Shown: piece by piece, positions 7,042 to 14,523 of the stretch
Numbering within the stretch: the stretch's first letter is position 1
Layout: each line of letters opens with the position of its first letter
From: an uncultured Candidatus Saccharibacteria bacterium
GTDB lineage: Bacteria > Patescibacteriota > Saccharimonadia > Saccharimonadales > Saccharimonadaceae
DNA: 24,276 bases
Direction: 5' to 3'
Assembly: GCA_938046775.1 (NCBI GenBank)
Contig: CALIXB010000025.1
Span: 1-24,276, forward strand
Translations under genes and position numbers: made by a program
Notes under the pieces: model-generated
Told to the model about the DNA's origin: nothing
Seen by the model: the letters and a program-made list of their open reading frames with translations, nothing else
Databases searched by the model: none

Positions 7042-10000
7042 TTACATCACATACAGGCTATCCCAGCCATCATTATTACTCCAACCGTTACGCCTATAAC
7101 TCCCCATTCCATATGTTTTTCTTAACGCAGTTGTCCATGAGCTGTATATTTTCGTTAATATTACTTCAATATCTTCAGACCTAGTTTCTATTATTAGCTC
7201 ATCTTCGTCTTCGTCTTGAATGTCAACCTGATCGTCTACTATATTACTTTCTTCTGGCTCATCTTTGCTATAATTGTCTATTGCATTCTGTATTGCGTTG
7301 AACAGGCGTTTCTGGGAATTCGCATTGTCGTGATACCAATCGGTAGACCAAATCCTATGAAACTTCCAACCTTGACTTTCAAGTATTTTTTGTCTCAAAA
7401 TATCTCTATCTCTTGCAGTCCTACTGCTGTGATAGGCGGCACCGTCGCACTCTATTGCTAAAATATATCTTCCATCGATTTCAGGATGGAGAACGGCGAT
7501 ATCAATCTTATATCCGGATGATCCAACTTGCGTTCTGAGCCTATACCCATTACTTATAAGGATATTATATACATCTTCTTCAAAGCTCGAATCAAATGTG
7601 GGAGAATAATCTTCGCCTTTTTGACCATCTCCTAATAGTGCAGACATTCCATGTTCAGCATAATCAATAAAGTCACGTATTAGCCTTCGTTGAGGATTAC
7701 TTTCTGTTCCTCTAACTTCGTTTGCTCTAAATGACGAGACAATAGTCATGGCACGTCGCGCACGCGATATCGCAACATTTAATCTTCTTTCGCCACCGGA
7801 CATAGCTAGGGGACCAAATCGCATTGCGAAGCTTCCATTTTTATCTTTCCCGTAACCGCAAGAAATAATTATTCTATCCCTTTCATCGCCCTGAACTCGT
7901 TCAAGATTTTTAACGAAGAACGGTTCTGCATTGTTTTCATTAAAGAAGAACTCACATTCTGGGTGCATGTCTCTAAGTTTATCTATCGCCTCGTTAATTG
8001 TATTTTCTTGTGATTTACCAAAAGTTACGATACCTAAAGAACGTTCTGGCTGATTTTTTATATGTTCTAATACAATTTCAGCAACCATTTCGGCTTCTGG
8101 TCGGTTGCCGCCTTTACTTTCCCAGATACCTTTTTCGCAATAAACGAATGATGTCCCTAAGTTGCCGCCCACAGAGGAAGCCGGAAAAGTAGCTAAACGA
8201 CTATTATAAAACTTATTATTAGAAAACATGATTAATGATTCGTCTTTACTACGGTAATGCCAGTTAAGGTATACATCTGGAAATGCGGCGGACATTTCGT
8301 CTAGAATCGATTCGAGGTTGTCTATTTGAGGGTTTTCTTCGTTATATTTATCGTCATCGTCATCCATAGAGTCGAAGAAGTTTGTTGGAGGCATTTGTTT
8401 AGAATCGCCTGCGACAATAACCTGCTTTCCTCTAATAATAGAGGTGATCGCGTATTCTGGCTTGACTTGAGACGCCTCATCAAATATAACGACGTCAAAT
8501 TTCCAATTCGGATTCATGCCAAAATACGAAGAAACGGTAAGCGGAGACATCATCATACAAGGTTTTAATGACGGCAACACGATAGGCAGATTCTTGATTA
8601 GAGTACGAGTAGGCATTAGACGAGTCTTTTTCTTTAGTTCTCTCTGCAATAATTGAATTTCTCCACCATGCGCTTGGTTTGTAAACAAAGAGAAATTAGG
8701 CATTTTGGAGGAAAGTTCGCACCTGATTCTAGCTGCAGATATTTTGAGGATCTTCTTGTCGTATTCACGGAACATATTGACATCCGAATTGTGTGCTGTG
8801 TGGTTATATCTTGAATACTCTCTGTCAAAATCTGTCATTTCTAGAGAAAGAATCAAGAACCTCTTTTTAAAAATACTTGCTATTTCGTTTGCATTATATG
8901 TCATACCGCTGTCTTCGATTTTTGCCACAAAATCATCTAACTTGTATTTATCTAGTAGCTCAGCTCGAGTCTCTGCATAATGTTGATAATCTGGTAAAGA
9001 ATCAAAATCAAGCTTTTCTAAGAGTAAAAGCATTTCGGTTTTCTTTGATTTTGCTGATGATACTAACTTCTCAAATGCAGTTTTAATTTTTAAATTAAGA
9101 GAGGATATATCTTTCCTATATCCAGTTATTGCGGCCATATTCGTATTGTAAGAAACTAGCATATTTAGCGAATCGACATAGTCGTTATATTTCATTCTTC
9201 TTAGGCTACACGCGTTTAACTTGCTGACTAATTCTTTATAGCCACTAGAGAGTTTGCTGAAGAATGAATTATATTTGTTCACCAGCTTCTTATAATAATC
9301 ATTCGGGTTGTCCAAGGCCATGAAGTCTTGAGAAAAATTCTCTAGAATCTTTGTTTTAGTCTCCGAACTATCTTTCTCTAAATCTTTAATTTTTTGATTG
9401 ATTTCTTTAACTTGGCTTTGGGCTACTAGGATATTTTCGACCGATTTTTCTAAATCTCCATGTTCGGATTGTGAAAATGGAATCAAATCCAAGAGATTAA
9501 ATAGCTCTTTACTTGTCGAAGAAATGTTTTTCAAGTCAAGCGCATTAATTTTTTCAGTAAACGTGGACTCATTGATGTTGCCAATTTTTTCTTGCACTTC
9601 GCGTCTTGTAGTATTACCAAGTTTGCCTTGATAATATCTCCAGTAATTATCGGTAAAGTGGTTTGTGTTATCGATAAAGCTCTTCCCGTACTCGTCAATC
9701 GCGTAGAATAGATCGGCAATTTCAGTATTGTAATCAGCGTCCCAATTAAAGTCTTTTGGCATGTCAAAAACCAAGTCTTTAGCATAGCGTAGCTTACTGA
9801 TTTCTCCAATGAGCATATAAGGTGTTGTTCCATCGTCAAACTCTTCATGAAGTTTTTCAGTATAGAGATTTAAATTCTTTCTTTTTTTATCTAGATCGTC
9901 GTAGATCTTGAGCGCCTCATCCGTGACCTTATTCCGATTAGAAGCAAGTTCTATAGATTTCGCTATCTGGTCGCGAACGTTTTGCTTTTTGGCCTTAGAA

Positions 10001-10116
10001 TTATGCAGAATTAAACAAAAATCTGACAAATTCTTTTTTTCAAGTTTATGATACACGACATCGAGCGCCGCCTGCTTTTCCGAAACAAAAAGCACTCTCT
10101 TTCCTAGGTAAAGCAT
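7042..10116 (-). CDS. Helicase-nuclease, main fragment (SF1 motor and Vsr-like nuclease)
   Basis: The largest open piece of the interrupted gene, 1,024 residues from its first ATG. That ATG lies inside a conserved segment (LYLGKRVLFVSEKQAALDVVY) and downstream of Walker A, so it is not a believable natural start; the frame is open upstream to about 10190. Residues 200-500 are helical and charged. Helicase motif II is FDEASQV (about 543), motif III GDSKQMPPT, then NWHYRS, LERVQGDERD and NVAISRARRA (about 780). The nuclease domain (about 840-960) has YKIDIAV and AIECDG, the acidic pair of PD-(D/E)XK enzymes of the Vsr/DUF559 type. The end is an unusual G/N/W/S-rich stretch before TAA. Expressed alone it would lack the ATP-binding loop. 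Confidence 0.85.
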   Translation of the reverse strand: MLYLGKRVLFVSEKQAALDVVYHKLEKKNLSDFCLILHNSKAKKQNVRDQIAKSIELASNRNKVTDEALKIYDDLDKKRKNLNLYTEKLHEEFDDGTTPYMLIGEISKLRYAKDLVFDMPKDFNWDADYNTEIADLFYAIDEYGKSFIDNTNHFTDNYWRYYQGKLGNTTRREVQEKIGNINESTFTEKINALDLKNISSTSKELFNLLDLIPFSQSEHGDLEKSVENILVAQSQVKEINQKIKDLEKDSSETKTKILENFSQDFMALDNPNDYYKKLVNKYNSFFSKLSSGYKELVSKLNACSLRRMKYNDYVDSLNMLVSYNTNMAAITGYRKDISSLNLKIKTAFEKLVSSAKSKKTEMLLLLEKLDFDSLPDYQHYAETRAELLDKYKLDDFVAKIEDSGMTYNANEIASIFKKRFLILSLEMTDFDREYSRYNHTAHNSDVNMFREYDKKILKISAARIRCELSSKMPNFSLFTNQAHGGEIQLLQRELKKKTRLMPTRTLIKNLPIVLPSLKPCMMMSPLTVSSYFGMNPNWKFDVVIFDEASQVKPEYAITSIIRGKQVIVAGDSKQMPPTNFFDSMDDDDDKYNEENPQIDNLESILDEMSAAFPDVYLNWHYRSKDESLIMFSNNKFYNSRLATFPASSVGGNLGTSFVYCEKGIWESKGGNRPEAEMVAEIVLEHIKNQPERSLGIVTFGKSQENTINEAIDKLRDMHPECEFFFNENNAEPFFVKNLERVQGDERDRIIISCGYGKDKNGSFAMRFGPLAMSGGERRLNVAISRARRAMTIVSSFRANEVRGTESNPQRRLIRDFIDYAEHGMSALLGDGQKGEDYSPTFDSSFEEDVYNILISNGYRLRTQVGSSGYKIDIAVLHPEIDGRYILAIECDGAAYHSSRTARDRDILRQKILESQGWKFHRIWSTDWYHDNANSQKRLFNAIQNAIDNYSKDEPEESNIVDDQVDIQDEDEDELIIETRSEDIEVILTKIYSSWTTALRKTYGMGSYRRNGWSNNDGWDSLYVM

Positions 10117-10172
10117 TTCGGCAATTATATTTGTAATCGTTTGACTTTTACCAGTACCTGGAGGACCTTGGA

Positions 10173-11096
10173 TTACAAAGCTTTCACTTTTTTCGCACGG
10201 TATATAGCTTCTTGTTGTGATGAATCTACTTCGTAAATGTTTAAGTTATCTCTTGATTTTACTTTTTCCAAGTCTGGCTCACCAGATTCGTATGAAAAGC
10301 CCTCATCTACTAGACTTCCGCCAGCAAGAATTCTACTAAAAGGATTGTCTGCAACGAGATCTCTATTTTTATCAAGATCATTCCAAATTGCTAGGTTTTG
10401 GAAACTGAATGTGTCGATGATAATATCATCCTTGATGGTCCAATTTGATTTCTCGGAAATCTCTCTCCTAAGTTCTGATAAGTAAGTGGACAGCGTCGAA
10501 TTCGTATCGGAATCTGACGGAAAATCATTTAAGGTAATATAGAAATCCGTTTCAAACTTCTTTTTAATTATTGGGTTGAGAGATATCTGCTCATCTGTAT
10601 TTAGCGAAATTCTAAATGGTGTGCGTCTCCCGTCCTGCTCAATTTTGATAGGAACCAAAATTAACGGGGTTTTAATTTTTGTCTGAGCGTCTTCGCGTTC
10701 ATGCCATTCAAGAAGACCAACTGCAATATAGCCAATATTCAGGCCTTTTTCTTCGCTCTCTTGCCTTACTTTTTTATAGATGTTCGATAATGCTTTCGTA
10801 CGCTCCTTAATGATTTTGATATTTTCGTCCACGTCTTCTTCATCTTTGTTGGAATCTTCAATTATTTCGGCTTGATCAGTTTCGGTAATAAATTCCCAGG
10901 TTTTACCGTTAAAAGCAAGTTTATCAACTTCTTTTAGGACGCTTTCAATATCATCATCAAAGTATCTTTTTTCAAGTTTAAGTGATCCTACCCGGTATGG
11001 CTTATACCATAGTAGGCGGTTTCGCTTGGTCATGTCTAACAAAGACTTTTTCCAGCTTTCAATTCTACTATTGATATTGTTTTCAATAAGCCCCAT
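10173..11096 (-). CDS. Helicase-nuclease, N-terminal fragment (DUF4011)
   Basis: A 307-residue open piece with the DUF4011 hallmark near its start (RIESWKKSLLDMTKRNRLLW) and further family features such as the conserved YIAVGLLEWHE and TPLILVPIKI strands. It ends with EVDSSQQEAIYRAKK, the segment that normally leads straight into Walker A. Here the A6 tract at 10188-10193 is one base short, and five codons later a TAA stops the frame. No Shine-Dalgarno is seen at the ATG. A GAGAG motif instead precedes a four-codon mini-ORF (ATG CGG CAA AAC TAA) ending just before it, so translation may re-initiate. The promoter is at 11153-11181. Confidence 0.85.
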   Translation of the reverse strand: MGLIENNINSRIESWKKSLLDMTKRNRLLWYKPYRVGSLKLEKRYFDDDIESVLKEVDKLAFNGKTWEFITETDQAEIIEDSNKDEEDVDENIKIIKERTKALSNIYKKVRQESEEKGLNIGYIAVGLLEWHEREDAQTKIKTPLILVPIKIEQDGRRTPFRISLNTDEQISLNPIIKKKFETDFYITLNDFPSDSDTNSTLSTYLSELRREISEKSNWTIKDDIIIDTFSFQNLAIWNDLDKNRDLVADNPFSRILAGGSLVDEGFSYESGEPDLEKVKSRDNLNIYEVDSSQQEAIYRAKKVKAL

Positions 11097-11152
11097 ATGA
11101 TTAGTTTTGCCGCATTAAATTTCTCTCATATTAACGAAGAATAATTTAAATT

Positions 11153-11181
11153 ATTATACCATATTCATCGATAAATATTAA
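11153..11181 (-). promoter_or_regulatory. Promoter of the helicase-nuclease gene
   Basis: A perfect TATAAT (11153-11158) has a TG two bases upstream (extended -10). A weak TTAATA (11176-11181) lies 17 bases further. The leader would be about 50 bases, longer than most here. Confidence 0.5.
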
Positions 11182-11276
11182 GTGTTCGTGCTTAGTGCTA
11201 TGTTTTTGGTGATATAACTCTAAGAAGTATTTATTTATTGACATTGTAAGCTCTTAAAAGGGCTTTAGTATTGACG

Positions 11277-11456
11277 TTGACAACTCTACTGTTCGATCGG
11301 GATACTAACGTTTTGAGTTGTACTGCTCAGTTTTACTTATGCCGGGGTGCAGTGTAGGTAATAATACAATTTTATGTAGTAGGAATCTGCTACGGGGTCA
11401 TTTTAATTCGATTGGATGTGGTGAATAATTCGGCGACGTTTGTCGTCTTTTTTATT
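11277..11456 (+). ncRNA. Candidate small RNA in the 376-base gap right of the island
   Basis: The region 11097-11472 has no credible gene. On the plus strand TTGACA (11277-11282), an 18-base spacer and GATACT (11301-11306) could start an RNA near 11313 that ends at the hairpin terminator at 11432-11455, about 140 bases. Inside it GTAGTAG-gaat-CTGCTAC (11376-11393) forms a 7-bp hairpin. ACAACTC and GAGTTGT flank the -10 region as an inverted repeat. No family is recognised; the only firm element is the terminator, which has no other gene to serve. Confidence 0.3.
11432..11455 (+). terminator. Rho-independent terminator, duplicate of the tRNA-Glu terminator
   Basis: GGCGAC-gttt-GTCGTC (one G-U pair) is followed by six T. 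Its position relative to the response-regulator stop mirrors the terminator at 6689. Confidence 0.65.
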
Positions 11457-11559
11457 TGTCGAATCCTCTATATTAAGATTTCTCGTCATCCATCTGCTTA
11501 ACGACTTCAATGAGGTTGCGTGGCGTAATGTCGGCTTTAATCAGATAGCCATCGACGCG
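11432..11559. repeat. Right copy of the gene-end duplication flanking the island
   Basis: Contains the terminator and the 3' end of the intact response regulator. It pairs with 6689-6801. The two copies are about 4.7 kb apart in direct orientation and enclose the helicase-nuclease gene. Confidence 0.8.
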
Positions 11560-11856
11560 ACCCATCACAGACTTGCGAGAAGACTCATCTTGCTCGAAAT
11601 TAGTCATAATCAGCACCTTGCTATTTGGGATTAGATCGACATCATTATTACGGAGTGAATTTAAAATCTGATCACCGCGCTGCTCTGGCAGCATCAAGTC
11701 CAGAATAATTAGATCAAATTGCTGATTACGTGCCGCCACCAGCCCGTCATTGCCGTCAACCACCCATGTCACATCATAGCCGGCTTTTTGCAGACTTCTG
11801 ACATACATTTCGCCAATAAATCGGTCATCTTCTACGCATAAAATTGTCTTTATCAT
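11473..11856 (-). CDS. Single-domain response regulator
   Basis: A 127-residue protein made only of a receiver domain: acidic pocket E9-D10-D11, phospho-acceptor D53 (LIILDLMLP), T85 and K107. There is no output domain, so it acts through protein contacts or phosphotransfer, as CheY- or Spo0F-type proteins do. A strong AGGAGG (11861-11866) precedes the ATG and overlaps the stop of the histidine kinase gene, which ends 8 bases upstream; the pair is clearly co-translated. Its last 25 codons are repeated at 6715-6801, so its 3' end is either the integration target of the island or was supplied by it. Confidence 0.95.
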   Translation of the reverse strand: MIKTILCVEDDRFIGEMYVRSLQKAGYDVTWVVDGNDGLVAARNQQFDLIILDLMLPEQRGDQILNSLRNNDVDLIPNSKVLIMTNFEQDESSRKSVMGRVDGYLIKADITPRNLIEVVKQMDDEKS

Positions 11857-11864
11857 AATTCCTC

Positions 11865-13388
11865 CTAACCCTTGTACATGGCGTGATTTTTTATCCAGCC
11901 GCCGCCCTTTCGTATCAATTGATTATTTAATTGGCCGTCTTCTAGTAATTTGTCTTTAACTGTGGCGTAAATCGGTAAAGTAAATGAGAAAACTGAACCT
12001 TCATTTTCACGGGAGCGAGCGGTGATTGAACCACCATGTGATTCTATGAAAGCTTTGCAAATATAAAGGCCGATACCTGTGCCAGCTACAGCTTCACGTG
12101 ATCGATGTGAGCGGTAAAACTTGTGAAATAGATTATTTACAACGTTAGCGGGCATTCCAATTCCGTTGTCAGCTACGGATATTTCTACGAAGTCACCCTT
12201 TTTCTCTGCCGAGACGGTTACGGATCCGCCCTCAAAGCTATATTTGATAGCGTTATCAATTAGATTACCGATAACTTCCCCGATGCTGCCATGGTCAGCG
12301 GCCACAGTCGGTAAATCATCTGGAATATTAACACTGAGTAGGCGATGCTGGGTCGAGGCGCGTAGCTGCATATCGTCGGCAATTGAGGCGTAAATATTCG
12401 AAACGGTATCTTCCAGGAGGTAGACCTTTAGATGATGTCTATCAAATCTTGCTACATTAAGGATGTTGTCGACGTAGCTTGATAGGCGGTTGGCGGACAC
12501 CGTTAGCCTTTCAAGCAGCTGTTGCTCGTCACCCTGCAATCGTCCAGCAAATTCTTCAGTGATAATGTCCAGATAGCCTCGAATAACAGTAATCGGACCA
12601 CGAAGCTCATGGGCGGCAAACGATATGAAATTAAGGTCCTCTTCTTCTGGTAAATAATTGTCAGACTTATCAATAAGGAAAACAACGGTCTCTGCAACAG
12701 CGCCTTTTTCAAATGAGGCCACAACATCAAAAATGCGTGAATTTTGGATGATGTCGGGGTTGGTGCTGATACGCCGCCAGCGTCGTTCTGCTTTAATTTT
12801 CTCGTTAGAAATCTCGTGGAGCCAGTCGAAAATTGTTGGTTCGTTGATGAAGTCTAGCGCCAAAAAATCTTCGCCATTGGAGTTTCGAGAAATCGGCGCG
12901 GCGGAATTAGCAAAGATGATTTTCTGATTTTTATCAAGTATGATAACACCGGTGCTGGTTTGGTTGAGGCCTTGAATGAGTGGGGTTTGTAAATTATCTG
13001 CAGGTGTGGGATTTTTATCTGGTTGATAGTCGCCATAAATTGCCTGGAGTGCGGTCTTAAAGCCAGTTTTTTCGTAACGTTTGTCGTTGGGTCGGGGTGG
13101 AGTGTCGGTGGTTAGCTCGCCAATCTTATGAGACAAAGCGGCTAATATTTTATTAAGCGGAGTGGTGATGATTTTAACAATGGAAATTGAGGATATAATC
13201 TGCAAGATTGCTGTTATGAGGACGATAATCCAGAAATTTAGATGAGAAATAGATAATCCTGTGAGATGAAGAGTGGCGGCTAGACCTAATATTACACAGG
13301 CATTTGCTGACAATAATACGAGTATGACTTTTTGATAGTAGTATTGTTTGTATTCTCTTAGGGTTTTAGATTTTGGGTCTATTGCCAT
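11865..13388 (-). CDS. Membrane sensor histidine kinase
   Basis: A 507-residue kinase with two membrane helices (about 20-42 and 50-72) separated by a loop of only a few residues, so sensing is probably intramembrane or cytoplasmic. A PAS-like region covers about 135-245. HisKA has H260 in FAAHELRGP. HATPase_c shows NLIDNAIKYS, DNGIGMP and GTGIGLYIC. It overlaps the end of the DUF3048 gene by ten bases (13379-13388) and is followed closely by its response regulator. The tight DUF3048-kinase-regulator order suggests the envelope protein and the signalling pair work on the same process, although the sequence does not show which. Confidence 0.93.
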   Translation of the reverse strand: MAIDPKSKTLREYKQYYYQKVILVLLSANACVILGLAATLHLTGLSISHLNFWIIVLITAILQIISSISIVKIITTPLNKILAALSHKIGELTTDTPPRPNDKRYEKTGFKTALQAIYGDYQPDKNPTPADNLQTPLIQGLNQTSTGVIILDKNQKIIFANSAAPISRNSNGEDFLALDFINEPTIFDWLHEISNEKIKAERRWRRISTNPDIIQNSRIFDVVASFEKGAVAETVVFLIDKSDNYLPEEEDLNFISFAAHELRGPITVIRGYLDIITEEFAGRLQGDEQQLLERLTVSANRLSSYVDNILNVARFDRHHLKVYLLEDTVSNIYASIADDMQLRASTQHRLLSVNIPDDLPTVAADHGSIGEVIGNLIDNAIKYSFEGGSVTVSAEKKGDFVEISVADNGIGMPANVVNNLFHKFYRSHRSREAVAGTGIGLYICKAFIESHGGSITARSRENEGSVFSFTLPIYATVKDKLLEDGQLNNQLIRKGGGWIKNHAMYKG

Positions 13389-14485
13389 GAAACGCCTCCC
13401 CTACCTGGGGTGAAAGCAGAAATCCAGGTTTGACCGCGATTTAAGGCAATGTCTTTTCCGGATTCGTCTGTTAATTTTAGTGGAGTATCGATACTAGCCT
13501 TTGACCAAGTTGCAGTGATGACCGTGCCGTTTTGGAAGACGTAAGCCTTGCCGCTACCGGTGGTTTTGGCGTCCTCGTAGCCGTCGGAATTTTGAGCACG
13601 AGCCTCAACGCCGACCTCCATGGCGATTACTACCTTTGGGGTAATTTGTCCATCTTCGCGATCGGTGTGTGGTGCGCCAGCCATACTCCTGATATAAGAA
13701 TTCGATTCTTTATGATATGCGTATGATGTATTGTAGGAATATCCGCTGAGGTTTATGGCGATTTTTGTGGCATTTGGCGACTCGGCAGGTTTACCGTCAG
13801 TACGGGTGAAGCTGGTAAACTCGGATTTATTGTAGCCCTTGGCGCTGTTTAATTGGTCTATTCTTTCTCCGGAAGTGTAGACGTTATGCGGCGCGTAACG
13901 GTCGCGGACTCGCCAGTAATAGCCACCATTAAAGAATTGATCGATGTCGCGGTAGCTACCATTTCTGACCTGGGCTAGTGCATTAGGGCTGCCGCCAACA
14001 TGGGCAACCGAGGCTTGATATGGTGCTGCCCAACTGAGGTAATACAGTCTCAGACTTCTGACAGGTCCGATTAGTGCTGGCTTTTCTCCTTGATATAGGG
14101 CTAAGAACCTAGTTATGCCGCCCTCTGCTACCGCCTCATAAACCACGCCAGCTTTTTTTAAGCCAGATTGTGGCCGAGCGGCCGGGCTGTTCTCTATCAT
14201 CACGCCAGTAACGGGTTGCTTTGTGACGTTTTCGTCAGCTACTTCTATGCCAGTTAGGGGTGAGTAAAATTTTTTTGGTGCAGCTTTTTTCTTTGGTATT
14301 TGTAAATCTGTATTGGCAGTCTGCTCATATTTTATGGAATAAATAGCAATCAGAAAAACTCCAGTAATAACTACCGCACTGGAAATTAGCGCAATTGCTA
14401 AAATATGTTTTTTCACCCACTCTTTTATCTGTTTCCGGCGGGATTCTTTTTTTCGTCCAGATTTATCTAATTTTTCCATATTCAT
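13379..14485 (-). CDS. DUF3048 (YerB-like) membrane-anchored envelope protein
   Basis: A 368-residue protein with a very basic N-terminus (KSGRKKESRRKQIKEWVKK), one membrane helix at about 28-50, and an outer portion. The first DUF3048 domain begins at SPLTGIEV (about 74) with the typical VMIENSPAARPQSGL and GPVRSLRLYYL segments, and the DUF3048 C-terminal domain carries DGQITPKVVIAMEV and ends GQTWIS. YerB of Bacillus is the best-known relative; its biochemical role is not established. It is anchored by a transmembrane helix, not a lipobox. It heads an overlapping operon with a histidine kinase and regulator. A TATACT box lies 10 bases before the ATG, with no ribosome binding site. Confidence 0.9.
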   Translation of the reverse strand: MNMEKLDKSGRKKESRRKQIKEWVKKHILAIALISSAVVITGVFLIAIYSIKYEQTANTDLQIPKKKAAPKKFYSPLTGIEVADENVTKQPVTGVMIENSPAARPQSGLKKAGVVYEAVAEGGITRFLALYQGEKPALIGPVRSLRLYYLSWAAPYQASVAHVGGSPNALAQVRNGSYRDIDQFFNGGYYWRVRDRYAPHNVYTSGERIDQLNSAKGYNKSEFTSFTRTDGKPAESPNATKIAINLSGYSYNTSYAYHKESNSYIRSMAGAPHTDREDGQITPKVVIAMEVGVEARAQNSDGYEDAKTTGSGKAYVFQNGTVITATWSKASIDTPLKLTDESGKDIALNRGQTWISAFTPGRGGVSWQ

Positions 14486-14495
14486 GCTTATGCTT

Positions 14496-14501
14496 AGTAT
14501 A
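14496..14501 (-). promoter_or_regulatory. -10 box of the DUF3048-kinase-regulator operon
   Basis: TATACT ends 10 bases before the ATG at 14485. No convincing -35 or Shine-Dalgarno is present; the leader would be about 3-4 bases. Confidence 0.45.
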
Positions 14502-14523
14502 GCATTTTCGGCGCGTGAATAAA

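Larger units (their letters stand above)
6829..11096 (-). pseudogene. DUF4011-SF1 helicase-nuclease, interrupted by a frameshift and a stop
   Basis: Joining three collinear reading-frame pieces gives one protein of about 1,420 residues. The order is DUF4011-type N-terminal domain, Walker A GPPGTGKSQT (bases 10144-10167), long helical insertion, SF1/Upf1-type helicase motifs, Vsr-like PD-(D/E)XK nuclease, and a C-terminal tail resembling DUF3320. Two lesions break it. One A is missing from an A6 tract (minus strand of 10188-10193), which ends the first piece at 10173. An in-frame TAA at 7042-7044 comes before 70 further clean codons that end at 6829. Helicase-nuclease proteins of this layout are known from anti-phage defence loci. 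The gene is AT-rich, has its own promoter, and sits between duplicated gene ends. It may be a recent pseudogene, a phase-variable gene, or two sequencing errors. Confidence 0.8.

Noticed and set aside
7042..7044. TAA as a reassigned sense codon
   Set aside because: Other genes in the window end properly at TAA (for example 10173, 18597, 21000), so a global recoding is not plausible.
10185..10200. Classical A-AAA-AAG programmed -1 frameshift site in the helicase gene
   Set aside because: The phase is wrong: the frame reads AAA-AAA-G, so tandem slippage would mispair one tRNA, and no clear stimulator was seen. Slippage is left only as a weak alternative to mutation or error.
11309..11330. GTTTTGAGTTGTAC, faintly like a CRISPR repeat start
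   Set aside because: Only one copy exists in the window, with no spacer array and no cas genes.
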